Part shown: positions 36,732-45,789 of the stretch, piece by piece
Position numbering within the stretch: position 1 is the first letter of the stretch
Layout of the letters: each line of letters begins with the position of its first letter
NCBI RefSeq assembly: GCF_900774055.1
Contig: NZ_CAAGSW010000003.1
Span: 124,001-188,000 of the forward strand
Reading direction: 5' to 3'
Length of the DNA stretch: 64,000 nucleotides
DNA from: Methanococcoides sp. AM1
Lineage (GTDB): Archaea > Halobacteriota > Methanosarcinia > Methanosarcinales > Methanosarcinaceae
The notes under the pieces: generated by a model
What the model was told of the DNA's origin: nothing
The model's database searches: none
The model's input: the letters and a program-made list of their open reading frames with translations, nothing else
Made by a program: the position numbers and the translations under genes

Positions 36732-37754
36732 TCACCTTACCCTGTTAACGATACCCCTGAACAGGCGACCAAGTATATCAGAACCTGTTATGACTATCTT
36801 CTCAGGATCGTCATCATTCCAGTAAAGTATAAGGTCGTTATCGATGACATCATCTTCGGAGTCTACAGGATAGACCTTCAGCTTATGAAGCACATCCCCT
36901 ATTTTTTCCTTAGGGCTTTTTACGATTATGGGAGCATGGCAATACCGCAGCGGATAGAAAGGCTTCCTGTAGATGGCATCTCTTATGAACGATGTAGAAT
37001 CGATTGCTACGACAGGATGATCATTGTTATCAACCGCGATTATCCATTTCTTGGCCGGCTTTGCGATCTTCTGAAGTAGTTCTTCAAACTCCGGGGTCCC
37101 AACTTCCGGAAAGATCGGGCGGTTGTTAACTGTGGGGAGCTCTATTATGGAATTCTGGTCTATAAGGGAACCTTCCTGCTTTATACTAAGATCATCCAGT
37201 GACAGGAAATTAATAGCTCCTAGTCCTTCCATCTTGTCAATATCGCTTGCATCCGATCTGATATGCTTTCGAAGCATTATCCTCAGGGATGTTTCTTTGA
37301 AATACTCAAGTTTCTCTTTGCCAAGCCACCTGTCAAGGATCATTGCAGAAGGTTTTGTCACAGGATACAACAGCATTATGTAAAATTTGACAATAGGTGT
37401 CAGTGAAGCTCCCATCTTTAAGGCATTCCTTGTGAAATATGCCTGGGGCATTATCTCTCCAAAACAGGTGATGAACACTGTGGAGAATATGAAAGCAGAG
37501 CTTCCTATCATCACGGAATCCGTTAGCAATGTAAGCAATACGTTAACACCCACATTACCCCACAGTAAAGTGGAAAGGAGCAAATGCGGATCGCTCCTTA
37601 GTTTTAAGACCTTTTTTGCATGTATGTTGTTAGCTTCGGCCTCAATTTCAAGCCTGAGACGACTTAATCCAAAAAGGCCAATGGTCAACCCTGAAAAAAG
37701 GGCTGATTGGCTCAGACAAAGAACAATAAGTATCCAGATAATGATATCATTCAT
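36732..37754 (-). CDS. CNNM/DUF21 transmembrane domain protein
   Basis: 340 residues. The N-terminal ~170 residues are a DUF21/CNNM transmembrane domain (SQSALFSGLTIGLFGLSRLR, HLLLSTLLWGNVGVN, FGEIMPQAYFTR), followed by a cytoplasmic part with CBS-like features. Family members transport or sense Mg2+ or act as CorC-type proteins. The typical C-terminal CorC domain is not obvious. It stands alone, with a 267-base gap to trmY and a pseudogene upstream. Confidence 0.85.
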   Translation of the reverse strand: MNDIIIWILIVLCLSQSALFSGLTIGLFGLSRLRLEIEAEANNIHAKKVLKLRSDPHLLLSTLLWGNVGVNVLLTLLTDSVMIGSSAFIFSTVFITCFGEIMPQAYFTRNALKMGASLTPIVKFYIMLLYPVTKPSAMILDRWLGKEKLEYFKETSLRIMLRKHIRSDASDIDKMEGLGAINFLSLDDLSIKQEGSLIDQNSIIELPTVNNRPIFPEVGTPEFEELLQKIAKPAKKWIIAVDNNDHPVVAIDSTSFIRDAIYRKPFYPLRYCHAPIIVKSPKEKIGDVLHKLKVYPVDSEDDVIDNDLILYWNDDDPEKIVITGSDILGRLFRGIVNRVR

Positions 37755-37765
37755 AATTTATTGTT

Positions 37766-38053
37766 TCACTCCAGGTAGGAAAAATTGCTAAACAATATTA
37801 CGAGGGCACAAAATAAAAGAATTTCTGTATAATTGGAATTTGGATCATCTTCTAAATGATTATTTTGGATCGGATGGATAAAGAACCGGACCATTTCAAC
37901 ATCATTCTCTTTGTAAAGCTCTATATTAAAAGCATGCCGAGATGATGTTCTGGCCTCGGTGTCCACTTTAGCTTTTATAGCAGGCAGTCACAGGTCTGGT
38001 AGTGCAACCCACTCCCTCCAGCCAAGCATTAATTTGTCTTTTCCCTTGTCCAT
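37766..38053 (-). pseudogene. Broken RimB/DUF785-type retropepsin-like (ATP-dependent zinc protease) gene
   Basis: One reading frame from ATG 38053 to TGA 37766 encodes the conserved start of this family: LGWREWVALPDL, then an in-frame TGA at 37988-37990 where the family normally has glycine, then LPAIKAKVDTEARTSSRHAF and MVRFFIHPIQ. The catalytic DTG triad reads DTE, a second damaging change. After HPIQ the sequence no longer resembles the family, and the reading is only 95 codons against about 140-150 in intact members, so the 3' half is lost or replaced. No ribosome binding site is seen. The gene is clearly dead as a protease. Confidence 0.75.
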
Positions 38054-38166
38054 AAGATATCTTAAATCGAAAATGAGCGATTAAGTATAAATTAAATTTG
38101 GTGGGATGAAGAGTACGGAAGCCTCTTCTTTCCCGAATTCAAAAAAAGTATGGTAAAGCAGGTATT

Positions 38167-38667
38167 TCACTGCTCGACTACTTCTCCTTTCACAAAGAGC
38201 ATTCTGTCGCCATTCTCTCCGACTCCAAGAACAAGCTGATCATTTTCCATTGAGACGGTCGTTACATTGCTCAATAAGGAAAGGTACTGGGTATCCAGTG
38301 AATCGGGACCACAGTATGCAAGTGTTATTGGACCAGGTGCCAGTGTAAGCTCATTTCCTTCCAGTGTGTAGCCTCCACTTCCAATGTTGCAGTCTGCTTT
38401 AATTGAGTATGTTCCATCCGACTTGAATGCAAGTGTGTAATTTTCCGGATCAGGAACTACAGACTGGCTGGCAGGGAGTGTTTCGGTCAATCCTGACCAT
38501 TGCCATTGTATGCCAATGATCTCATCGGTGGATATGATGTTCTCTTCGTCCTGTTCGGTCTCAACAACGTCGTTCTCATTATCAGTTTCAGTACAACCTA
38601 CTGCGATCAGGGTGCCGGCAAGTACTGCAAAGATAATAAAAATGGATAATAATTTTTGTGTATTCAT
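38167..38667 (-). CDS. META-domain lipoprotein
   Basis: 166 residues. Signal peptide with a lipobox-like end (LAGTLIAVGC), then an acidic linker and one META/HslJ-like domain (IGIQWQWSGLTETLP, YTLAFKSDGTYSIKADCNIGSGGYTLEGN, ALAPGPIT-type LTLAPGPITLAYC, DRMLFVKG). It is likely anchored outside the membrane. META domains occur in heat-shock and envelope proteins; the role here is unknown. The start follows AGGAGG. Confidence 0.85.
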   Translation of the reverse strand: MNTQKLLSIFIIFAVLAGTLIAVGCTETDNENDVVETEQDEENIISTDEIIGIQWQWSGLTETLPASQSVVPDPENYTLAFKSDGTYSIKADCNIGSGGYTLEGNELTLAPGPITLAYCGPDSLDTQYLSLLSNVTTVSMENDQLVLGVGENGDRMLFVKGEVVEQ

Positions 38668-38896
38668 GATCTGATAACCTCCTGGTTCTCTAAATACAAA
38701 TATGTCAGTTTACTACTTAAGGATTGTTTAAGCTACAGTTTAATTCGAAGTCTTTTGATATTGATTTTATGTATCTTTGATGCACCGGGATGCAATAGTG
38801 GCTTTCTCCATGCAAAAAAGTTTGTTTTACTTACGGCTCTTAGAATTCCTCACCAAATTAAACACACAATAACGGCTTAATTGAATTTAGAGTAAA

Positions 38897-38912
38897 GGAT
38901 CTCTACAGATCC
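38897..38912 (-). terminator. Hairpin after the nitroreductase-like gene
   Basis: GGATCT (38897-38902), loop CTAC, AGATCC (38907-38912). It lies 36 bases beyond the stop of the minus-strand gene at 38948-40240. It is a short stem, so confidence is modest. Confidence 0.35.
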
Positions 38913-38947
38913 GGTATAAGGATCTATAGAAATCCCAATGTTTGAGT

Positions 38948-40240
38948 TCAATCTTCAGGATGCCAGCGTTCCATATGTTTGGCATGGGTATTGAGATAGA
39001 AACCGGGCTTGAAGAATTTGTCATAGAACTCCAGGTCAAGATGATGGGCCTGCAAGTAAGGCATGGCATATATGCTTGGAACGGTGCCAGGGAATTTACC
39101 AAATTGGTCGTTGATGTGTTGCGCCTGCAGGGTTACGCATTCCTTGAAATGCTCATCATGAACTTTGGCACTTGATCTTACCTTTGGACTGTCCTTCCAT
39201 GGGCCCGGCGTACCAGAATGGAACGGTCCTCCCGGGCCGAACTTACGTTGGACGAATGCTTCGACCGCGCTCTTCATGTCCTTGTAGTGAGGAGGACAGT
39301 ATCCCTCAAAAACACCTTCAAGTCCTGTAGGATTTGGTAGGGACCAGCGATCATTGGTATCATACCTGAATCCCAGGCCAGGCACGTCCGGATTGCCGCT
39401 TGCCCCGAGAACGGAATATGGGTCCATGCCGTTGAAAAGCCATCCTCCCAGTCCCATTGCCTGAAGCATCATCATGCCTGCGTAGCAAGATGTGGAGAGT
39501 TCGGAGGTAAGCTCGGCAAAGGACCAGAGTTCAAGGTAACTCAATGGAAGGGGATTCTCCACGTCCACAAGGTCACTATACTGTTCTAATCCTTCGATCT
39601 TTGTCCCGTGGATGTCATCATAAAAACAGATATTGTTCTGGGTATAATAACATAGGCCTGCAATTACATGCTGTGCAAGATCACCGACCGGTATGACCAG
39701 AGTGGTTCCGGGATGATTGGCAACCCAGGTGTTGTGTGCTTCGATATATGGCATTTCTGGCGGGAGTTCCAGTCGGCCATCGGAAATTTTACGAATCCTT
39801 GTCTTGTGTGCTTCCAGAAGTGACTCAAGGTCAAGAGTACCGTCTTCGGCAGGTTCATCTAAAGCAGGAGCATCCCTGGTCTCAAATATATAAACTCCAT
39901 CGTCGTCAGTAAAAAATATCTCACTGGTATGGAACCCCGCAGCTGACGGGAATGTTCTTCCTCCTGCAGAGCCGGCGTAGTTCGATAGGTCCGGTACATA
40001 CACCTCACCTCGCATTATCATATTATGCCATCCCGTATTTCCTGCCACCGCAGTCAGCAGCATTATCTGCTCAAGCTCTGTAAGTGGCTTTGGTTCGTAC
40101 TTGGATCTATAGGCGAAGTAACCATCCGGTATTTCGGCTCCCATAAAAAACCGACGGCTTCGCCTTCCCAGAAGTGTGTCTATAAGTGTAAAGTTTCGTG
40201 CATCTTCAAATCCCGGTGGAAATTTCTTTGGATCTGTCAT
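38948..40240 (-). CDS. Nitroreductase-like protein of unknown function
   Basis: 430 residues. An N-terminal stretch (DTLLGRRSRRFFMGAEIPDG, PLTELEQIMLLTAVAGNTGW) and a middle stretch (ELSTSCYAGMMMLQAMGLGGW) resemble the FMN-binding nitroreductase fold. The protein is about twice the usual nitroreductase length, with a long C-terminal part rich in His, Pro and aromatic residues (GPGGPFHSGTPGPW, HHLDLEFYDKFF). I do not recognise a named family. The start follows AGGGGG. It has no operon partners. Confidence 0.55.
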   Translation of the reverse strand: MTDPKKFPPGFEDARNFTLIDTLLGRRSRRFFMGAEIPDGYFAYRSKYEPKPLTELEQIMLLTAVAGNTGWHNMIMRGEVYVPDLSNYAGSAGGRTFPSAAGFHTSEIFFTDDDGVYIFETRDAPALDEPAEDGTLDLESLLEAHKTRIRKISDGRLELPPEMPYIEAHNTWVANHPGTTLVIPVGDLAQHVIAGLCYYTQNNICFYDDIHGTKIEGLEQYSDLVDVENPLPLSYLELWSFAELTSELSTSCYAGMMMLQAMGLGGWLFNGMDPYSVLGASGNPDVPGLGFRYDTNDRWSLPNPTGLEGVFEGYCPPHYKDMKSAVEAFVQRKFGPGGPFHSGTPGPWKDSPKVRSSAKVHDEHFKECVTLQAQHINDQFGKFPGTVPSIYAMPYLQAHHLDLEFYDKFFKPGFYLNTHAKHMERWHPED

Positions 40241-40655
40241 AGTTAACCCCCTGTTATACTATAGCTATTGACTCTACTACATGTCCGTATAAATCTGGAG
40301 ACTGAAAAAAGAGTAAAGTCCAGATCCTTCCTTGCAGATCAAGAATAAATGGTCTGGTGTGGAAAGAATAGATCAATCGGCTTCCGAATTGTTATACATA
40401 GTAACGAATGTCATACCTTACTCCCAGTATACTGCCCCATTTAAGATATTTCTGCAAGATATTTACCATTTGCGGATCTATAAATTTTGTCTAAGAGAAC
40501 CACACAAATTTACTATTAGTTTTAAAATTATAACCTATTTATAGAAGATTTCTATAAAGTCTTACTTACAATACGTTTATGTGCGTTTAAATGCAATATC
40601 TCTGCAGAGGGGACTTTCCGGATAGAGGATGCTGTCCCGTAGAGGAGTACTAATA
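40241..40655. other. Intergenic region without a recognisable gene
   Basis: 415 AT-rich bases between the divergent nitroreductase-like gene and the TIGR00266 gene. It holds TATA-like runs (TTTTAAAATTATAACC, about 40521-40536) and the ribosome binding site GAGGAG for the latter. A 70-codon frame at 40332-40544 has no support beyond being open. Confidence 0.4.
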
Positions 40656-41435
40656 ATGGCAGATGAGATCGATTATAAGATTCATGGAAATGAGATGCAG
40701 CTTGTGGAGATCGGCCTTGATAAAGGAGAAACAGTAAGGGCCGAGGCCGGAGCTATGATGTTCATGGAGGATGGCATTAAGATGGAAACTTCTACAGGCG
40801 GTGGGCTCCTGAAAGGCCTTAAAAGAGCATTCTCCGGTGAGAGCTTCTTTATCACTTCATTTACCCAGACCGGAAATGGAAAGGGCAGTGTTGCTTTCGG
40901 TGCTCCGTATCCGGGAAAGATCGTGCCTATAGATCTCACAGGGGAGGGTGGTAGCTTCCTCTGTCAGAAGGACTCTTTCCTTTGTGCTGCTGATGGTATC
41001 GACATTACGATCGCTTTTTCCAAGAGGATCGGAGCCGGTCTTTTCGGCGGGGAAGGTTTCATTCTCCAGAGGCTTCACGGTAATGGCCTTGCATTCGTTC
41101 ACGCAGGCGGTACAATTGTGAAAAAGGAACTTGCACCGGGAGAGACCCTTAGGGTCGACACAGGATGCCTGGTGGCATTTTCTGAGAGTATTGATTACGA
41201 CATCCAGTTCGTGGGCGGTTTCAAGAACGCACTTTTCGGAGGCGAGGGTATGGTACTGGCAACGGTCAAGGGACCGGGTAAAGTGTATCTCCAGAGCCTG
41301 CCGTTCTCACGTCTTGCTGACAGGATCGCAGCGGCCATCGGTCCAGGGGAATCCAACAGGGGAGAGCGAGGTGGCATATCGGGAATCGGCGAGACTGCAC
41401 TCGGTGGCATCCTCGGTGGGGACAGGAAGTTCTAA
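40656..41435 (+). CDS. TIGR00266/AIM24 family protein
   Basis: 259 residues from ATG 40656, preceded by GAGGAG; the frame opens nine codons earlier without need. Family marks are EAGAMMFMEDGIKMET, GGLLKGLKRAFSGES, FGGEGFILQRLHG and the repeat FGGEGMVLATVKGPG. The C-terminus is glycine-rich. The fold is related to AIM24 and tryptophan RNA-binding-like barrels; the function is not established, though an envelope or stress role is often suggested. The phosphoesterase gene follows 23 bases later. Confidence 0.9.
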   Translation: MADEIDYKIHGNEMQLVEIGLDKGETVRAEAGAMMFMEDGIKMETSTGGGLLKGLKRAFSGESFFITSFTQTGNGKGSVAFGAPYPGKIVPIDLTGEGGSFLCQKDSFLCAADGIDITIAFSKRIGAGLFGGEGFILQRLHGNGLAFVHAGGTIVKKELAPGETLRVDTGCLVAFSESIDYDIQFVGGFKNALFGGEGMVLATVKGPGKVYLQSLPFSRLADRIAAAIGPGESNRGERGGISGIGETALGGILGGDRKF

Positions 41436-41458
41436 TGGTCTTTCCTGAGGTATGAAAA

Positions 41459-42091
41459 ATGAGAATACTTGCCCTTGCGGATGTGCATGGAGATCCTTCC
41501 CATATCGATGGGCTGCTGGAGAAAGCAGGAGAGGTCGATCTTGCGGTGATCAGCGGAGACCTGACCCAGTTCGGTCCTGCCAGTGAAGCTGAGAAATTGC
41601 TGACGATGTTCGATATCCCTGTCCTTGCAGTCCCGGGAAACTGCGACCCGCTGGATATCATGGAAGTGATCGATTCATCGGATGCGGTAAACCTGCATAA
41701 TGCTGTGAAGAAGATAGATGGCTTTACGTTCATAGGAATGGGAGGTTCCTGCCCGACCCCGTTCAACACTCCGTTCGAGCTTGAGGAGGATGAGATCGAA
41801 AAAACCCTTGAGCCGCTTTTCGCAGGTGCTGAAGATCCTGTTGTGCTGGTCTCCCATACACCTCCCAGAGGTTTGCTGGATGATGTCTCCGGTGAGAATG
41901 TGGGAAGCACAGCCGTGGCTAAGTTCTTTAACCGTGCAAAGCTAGTGATCTGTGCGCATATCCATGAGGCAAGGGGATTTGCCAGATCCGGCGATACTTT
42001 CCTTGTAAATCCCGGCATGGCAGCACAGGGATATGCTGCTTTGATCGAGCTGGATGAAGATAATGTAAGTGTGGTCTTCCTTGAGGACTGA
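41459..42091 (+). CDS. Calcineurin-like metallophosphoesterase
   Basis: 210 residues with all five metal and active-site motifs of the family: LADVHGDP, ISGDLTQ, PGNCDP, VSHTPPRG and CAHIHEARG. This is the short YfcE/Icc-like type that hydrolyses phosphodiesters with two metals. The substrate is unknown. GAGGT precedes the ATG, and the spacing suggests co-transcription with the TIGR00266 gene. Confidence 0.92.
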   Translation: MRILALADVHGDPSHIDGLLEKAGEVDLAVISGDLTQFGPASEAEKLLTMFDIPVLAVPGNCDPLDIMEVIDSSDAVNLHNAVKKIDGFTFIGMGGSCPTPFNTPFELEEDEIEKTLEPLFAGAEDPVVLVSHTPPRGLLDDVSGENVGSTAVAKFFNRAKLVICAHIHEARGFARSGDTFLVNPGMAAQGYAALIELDEDNVSVVFLED

Positions 42092-42145
42092 ACTTAACAG
42101 GTTCGACCAGCTTCAATAGATCGATCGGATCCTTATCGGACTCGA

Positions 42146-42892
42146 TCAGATCTCAACAACCATGAGGTCTGAGGGTATGTGGACCTCTCCCTCGAACTCT
42201 TCTTTCAGGTATTCAAGAGCTTCTTCTTCATGACCCTGCATGTGGGGATAAAGGTGTGTAAGATATACTGCTTTGATACCTGTATCTTTAAGATAGGGTC
42301 GCATCATGTCAGGCGTGGTGTGATTCGTCATCTCAAAGTCCAGCGGGAATGAGCACTCGTGGATAAGCATATCGCAACCCTGAGCCAGCTCCATGATGTC
42401 GTCACAAGGCTCTGTATCCCCGGAATAGACCACGGTCCTGCCATCATAACGTATCTGATAGGCCAACGAAGGTACACTGTGTATCCCGGCGGCGCATTTC
42501 ACATCACACATATCGAAGAGCCTGAACTTCTCACCCGGCACCACTTCAACGACATCGATGCTGACCTTCTCCTTCATGTAAGGATAGATATCCATGAGCC
42601 TGTCAAGCCACTCCCGTGTCCCTGCCGGACCATAGATGGTAGAATCGAACTTATCACAAAGCCAGTTCGCCTTGAGCAGACACATCACATCAGCCACATG
42701 GTCCAGGTGCAGATGTGAAAGCACAATGGTATCGATGTCCGTATGCTCGTTCCCGCTCTCGAATATCCGGTTCAGCACCCCTCCTCCGCAGTCGAACAGG
42801 ACCTTCTCCTCACCAATTTCCATCAGGAGTCCTGATTGAACCCTGTCTTTCTGTGGTATCGCCACACCGGTTCCAAGAAATGTTATCTTCAT
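42146..42892 (-). CDS. RNase Z-like metallo-beta-lactamase family hydrolase
   Basis: 248 residues of the metallo-beta-lactamase fold, close to the RNase Z/ElaC and aryl-sulfatase-like group. Zinc ligands are seen in LSHLHLDHVADV, SGDTEPCDD, IHECSF and LTHLYPHM. The start reads KITFLGTGVAIPQKDR. It may be a tRNA 3' processing enzyme or an unrelated phosphodiesterase; it lies next to a tRNA-Leu gene, which may be chance. It is divergent from the tRNA. Confidence 0.8.
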   Translation of the reverse strand: MKITFLGTGVAIPQKDRVQSGLLMEIGEEKVLFDCGGGVLNRIFESGNEHTDIDTIVLSHLHLDHVADVMCLLKANWLCDKFDSTIYGPAGTREWLDRLMDIYPYMKEKVSIDVVEVVPGEKFRLFDMCDVKCAAGIHSVPSLAYQIRYDGRTVVYSGDTEPCDDIMELAQGCDMLIHECSFPLDFEMTNHTTPDMMRPYLKDTGIKAVYLTHLYPHMQGHEEEALEYLKEEFEGEVHIPSDLMVVEI

Positions 42893-42972
42893 GTTTTATT
42901 AGAATAAGGCTTAAGTAACTTAACTTTAATTATGGGATGTTCAACGGCACAAGGCGACCGTTCTATTTCTAT

Positions 42973-43057
42973 GCGGGGGTCGCCCAGCTAGGTCAAAGGC
43001 GCCAGACTTAAGATCTGGTATCGAAGGATTTCGAGGGTTCGAATCCCTCCCCCCGCA
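42973..43057 (+). tRNA. tRNA-Leu (anticodon UAA)
   Basis: 85 bases. The acceptor stem GCGGGGG (42973-42979) pairs with CCCCCGC (43050-43056), discriminator A at 43057. The anticodon stem CCAGA/TCTGG encloses loop CTTAAGA with anticodon TAA at 43009-43011. There is a long variable arm, and the T arm is GAGGG TTCGAAT CCCTC (43033-43049). CCA is not encoded. CTTTTCTTTT follows and may end transcription. The long variable arm and discriminator A are as expected for leucine. Confidence 0.96.
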
Positions 43058-43379
43058 CTTTTCTTTTGGGATATAGGTAACGTGAAAAACCGAACTCTTA
43101 CAATAAATTGATTGATGTTTTAGATATTTCACCACTAGTTTATGCCTAATCTGATTTCGAGTTCTCATATATGGAGGGGAAAGTATATCAGATACTAACT
43201 TTAAGTTATGCCCTGTACAACCATATAGTGTAGGTGTATTTTATTTTATAGGCGTCAGTCAACGAAAAGTGACTAAAAGTATCTGTTATTTAGGGTCCAA
43301 TATGCTTTTTTATGCCAATTTTGGATGTCAAATTACAGATGCCGTTTTTTGAAGCCGAAACCTTAGCAGTGGTATTTTG
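43058..43379. promoter_or_regulatory. Upstream region of the ablAB osmolyte genes
   Basis: 322 bases between tRNA-Leu and ablA without a gene. It has TATA-like runs (TTTATTTTATAGG, about 43240-43252) and a short inverted repeat AGTCA (43257-43261)/TGACT (43270-43274). The ablAB genes of methanogens are induced by salt, so the control site is probably here; no specific operator is recognised. Confidence 0.4.
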
Positions 43380-44687
43380 ATGGAAAAATACAGTAAGCAA
43401 CAAAAAGAAATAGCAACAATGATCGATTCTGAAGACTTTCTGGATAAGTGGAAAGATTGGAATTGGCAGTTAAAACATTCAATTCATGATATTGATACTT
43501 TCGAGAAATTACTCGGAATAAGTTTTGAGCCATCTGAAAAAGAGAAGCTCGAAGAAACGCTGGAAAAATTCCCATTGTCTATCACACCTTACTACCTATC
43601 GCTGATAGATTCTGATGATTTCAGGAACGATCCTATTTTTCTCCAGGCGTTTCCTTCACCCGAAGAATTAACTGTATCAGATGAGGAACTTGAAGATCCT
43701 CTTTCGGAAGATACAGATAGCCCTGTTGAGGGCATAACTCACAGGTATCCTGACAGGGTCCTTTTCCACATAAGCAATGTTTGTTCTATGTATTGCCGCC
43801 ATTGCACACGTAAAAGAAAAGTTGGGGACATTGATTGCATACCTGGAAAAGAGAAGGTCCTCAAAGGTATTGAATACATAAGGAACACACCACAAATAAG
43901 GGACGTGTTGCTTTCGGGTGGCGATCCTTTGATGCTATCTGATGATTACCTTGATTGGATCCTTTCTGAAATAAGGAGCATTCCTCATGTAGAAGTGATC
44001 CGTATCGGAAGCAGAATGCCTGTCGTACTTCCATATCGTATAACAGATGAACTTGTTGAGGTTTTGAAAAAGCATCATCCGGTCTGGTTAAACACACATT
44101 TCAATCATCCCAGGGAAGTGACATTCTCATCCCGGCAAGCGCTTCAAAAGCTTGCAGATGGTGGTATCCCTCTTGGAAACCAGACGGTACTGCTTGCAGG
44201 TGTGAATGACTGCCAGAGGATCATAAAGAAACTGGTCCATAAACTGGTCCAGAACCGTGTTCGTCCGTATTACCTGTACCAATGTGATCTTTCAGAAGGA
44301 CTTTCACATTTCCGGACTCCTATAGGCAAGGGAATAGAGATCATGGAAAACCTGATCGGTCATACGAGTGGCTTTGCAGTTCCTACCTATGTCATTGATG
44401 CTCCTCATGGGGGAGGAAAAATACCGGTCATGCCCAACTATATTATCTCATGGTCAACTAATCGTGTGATCCTCCGTAATTATGAAGGTGTTATTACCAC
44501 CTACAAGGAACCGGAATCATACAAACAAATATATTGTGATCGGAACTGCGAAAAGTGTGACCTTCAGCTTAAACTTGACGATGCTACAGAGTACAAGGGA
44601 ATTGGTATTGCCAAACTTCTCTCGGATCATGATGATACCACCAGTCTTGTTCCTGAAGATAATGCGAGGATGGAGAGAAGGGCTTAA
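43380..44687 (+). CDS. ablA: Lysine 2,3-aminomutase
   Basis: 435 residues, radical SAM aminomutase of the KamA family. The [4Fe-4S] ligands are Cys135, Cys139 and Cys142 in CSMYCRHC, and the PLP and substrate regions ([43 protein letters not shown]) are intact. A C-terminal cysteine set ([11 protein letters not shown]) is for zinc or dimer contacts. It converts lysine to beta-lysine, the first step to the osmolyte N-epsilon-acetyl-beta-lysine. I choose ATG 43380; a TTG one codon earlier is possible. The stop overlaps the ablB start (TAATG). Confidence 0.95.
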   Translation: MEKYSKQQKEIATMIDSEDFLDKWKDWNWQLKHSIHDIDTFEKLLGISFEPSEKEKLEETLEKFPLSITPYYLSLIDSDDFRNDPIFLQAFPSPEELTVSDEELEDPLSEDTDSPVEGITHRYPDRVLFHISNVCSMYCRHCTRKRKVGDIDCIPGKEKVLKGIEYIRNTPQIRDVLLSGGDPLMLSDDYLDWILSEIRSIPHVEVIRIGSRMPVVLPYRITDELVEVLKKHHPVWLNTHFNHPREVTFSSRQALQKLADGGIPLGNQTVLLAGVNDCQRIIKKLVHKLVQNRVRPYYLYQCDLSEGLSHFRTPIGKGIEIMENLIGHTSGFAVPTYVIDAPHGGGKIPVMPNYIISWSTNRVILRNYEGVITTYKEPESYKQIYCDRNCEKCDLQLKLDDATEYKGIGIAKLLSDHDDTTSLVPEDNARMERRA

Positions 44688-45523
44688 TGGATTCCATTGA
44701 GAAAATAGGTAATTCTGTTATCCAGCACGGAAGTTATAACGACCGGATCTATCTTATGAAACTGGATCCGGCAGATATGCCTTCACTTCTGGATGAAATT
44801 GATGCTCTTGCAGAAAAGGAAAGTTATTCCAAGATCTTCACAAAGGTTCCTGGATCTTTCAAAGAACTTCTTTGTGATCGGTGCTATCTTTGTGAAGCAT
44901 CGATCCCACGATATTATTATGGGAAAGAAGATGCAGTTATCATGAGCAAATTCCTTGATGACAAGAGAAGCATTAATTGCCTGAATGAAATGCATGAGGA
45001 TGTCATAAAGACAGCCCTGTCAAAAGAAAAAGGAATGCATTCCATTCTTCCATCTGAATATTCCATAAGGAAATGTGAGAAGCAGGATATTGGACAGATG
45101 GCTGACGTTTACCAAAAGACATTCGATACCTATCCTTTCCCCATACATGATCCTGATTATCTGTTAAAGACAATGGAAGATAATGTGGTATATTTCGGTG
45201 TTTTCAAAGAAGGAAAAGTTGTTGCACTTTCTTCTGCTGAAATAGACTATGATTACTCGGGTGTGGAAATGACAGATTTTGCAACACTGCCTGAATTCCG
45301 TGGAAAAGGTTTATCGTCAGAGTTGCTTCGAAAAATGGAAAAAGACATAAAAGCAAAGGGGATCAAAACTGCATATACCATTGCAAGAGCCAGCTCTTAT
45401 GGAATGAATATTGTTTTTGCAAAATGCGGGTATGAATATTGTGGCAGACTTGTAAATAATACTAATATATCTGGCAACATTGAAAGCATGAATATTTGGT
45501 ATCGAAACTTTCAAACTGATTGA
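44687..45523 (+). CDS. ablB: Beta-lysine N6-acetyltransferase
   Basis: 278 residues with a C-terminal GNAT domain (YSIRKCEKQDIGQMADVYQKT, ATLPEFRGKGLSSELLRKME for the acetyl-CoA loop). It acetylates beta-lysine to make N-epsilon-acetyl-beta-lysine, a compatible solute of methanogens and some bacteria. It overlaps ablA by one base, so the two enzymes are translationally coupled. This pair indicates life at marine or higher salinity. Confidence 0.94.
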   Translation: MDSIEKIGNSVIQHGSYNDRIYLMKLDPADMPSLLDEIDALAEKESYSKIFTKVPGSFKELLCDRCYLCEASIPRYYYGKEDAVIMSKFLDDKRSINCLNEMHEDVIKTALSKEKGMHSILPSEYSIRKCEKQDIGQMADVYQKTFDTYPFPIHDPDYLLKTMEDNVVYFGVFKEGKVVALSSAEIDYDYSGVEMTDFATLPEFRGKGLSSELLRKMEKDIKAKGIKTAYTIARASSYGMNIVFAKCGYEYCGRLVNNTNISGNIESMNIWYRNFQTD

Positions 45524-45573
45524 TATTTATGTTATCAATCATCTCTTTTTGTCGCGTTGATACATGCCTTATT

Positions 45574-45774
45574 TCACTCTCCCCAAGTTTCCAACCTCTC
45601 CCTCACATGAGCGCTGCTTATCTTTCTATATAATGGAGCATTGCCATTCCTGACAATCAAAGATATAAATGCAACAGTTGCAGCATAAGTTGAGAAATCG
45701 ATGAATTCAAAATGATAAGTAGATACCCTCACGGGACATACAAAATACAAATGCTGTCTGCTAAAGCAGCGCAT
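45574..45774 (-). pseudogene. Short ORF ending in a tail also found at 51073-51114
   Basis: A 66-codon frame with a hydrophobic stretch (FEFIDFSTYAATVAFISLIV) and the end HVRERLETWGE. The last 33 bases (45577-45609) match 51082-51114 at 26 of 33 positions and in the same reading frame, where the fragment reads HV-stop-ERLEKWGE. There is no ribosome binding site. It is probably the remnant or chimera of a gene whose 3' end was once present twice. The upstream part is not recognised. Confidence 0.35.
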
Positions 45775-45789
45775 TCGGGTTAATATTGG

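Noticed and set aside
40332-40544. 70-codon plus-strand frame in the nitroreductase/TIGR00266 gap
   Set aside because: TTG start, no ribosome binding site, no recognisable protein features.
42941-43168. 75-codon minus-strand frame with GGRDSNPRN...RPPHRN
   Set aside because: It is the reverse complement of the tRNA-Leu gene; this peptide is a well-known false translation of tRNA genes.
42973-43379. Integration site at the tRNA-Leu 3' end
   Set aside because: I saw no repeat of the tRNA 3' end downstream and no integrase gene; the neighbouring ablAB genes look like ordinary chromosome.
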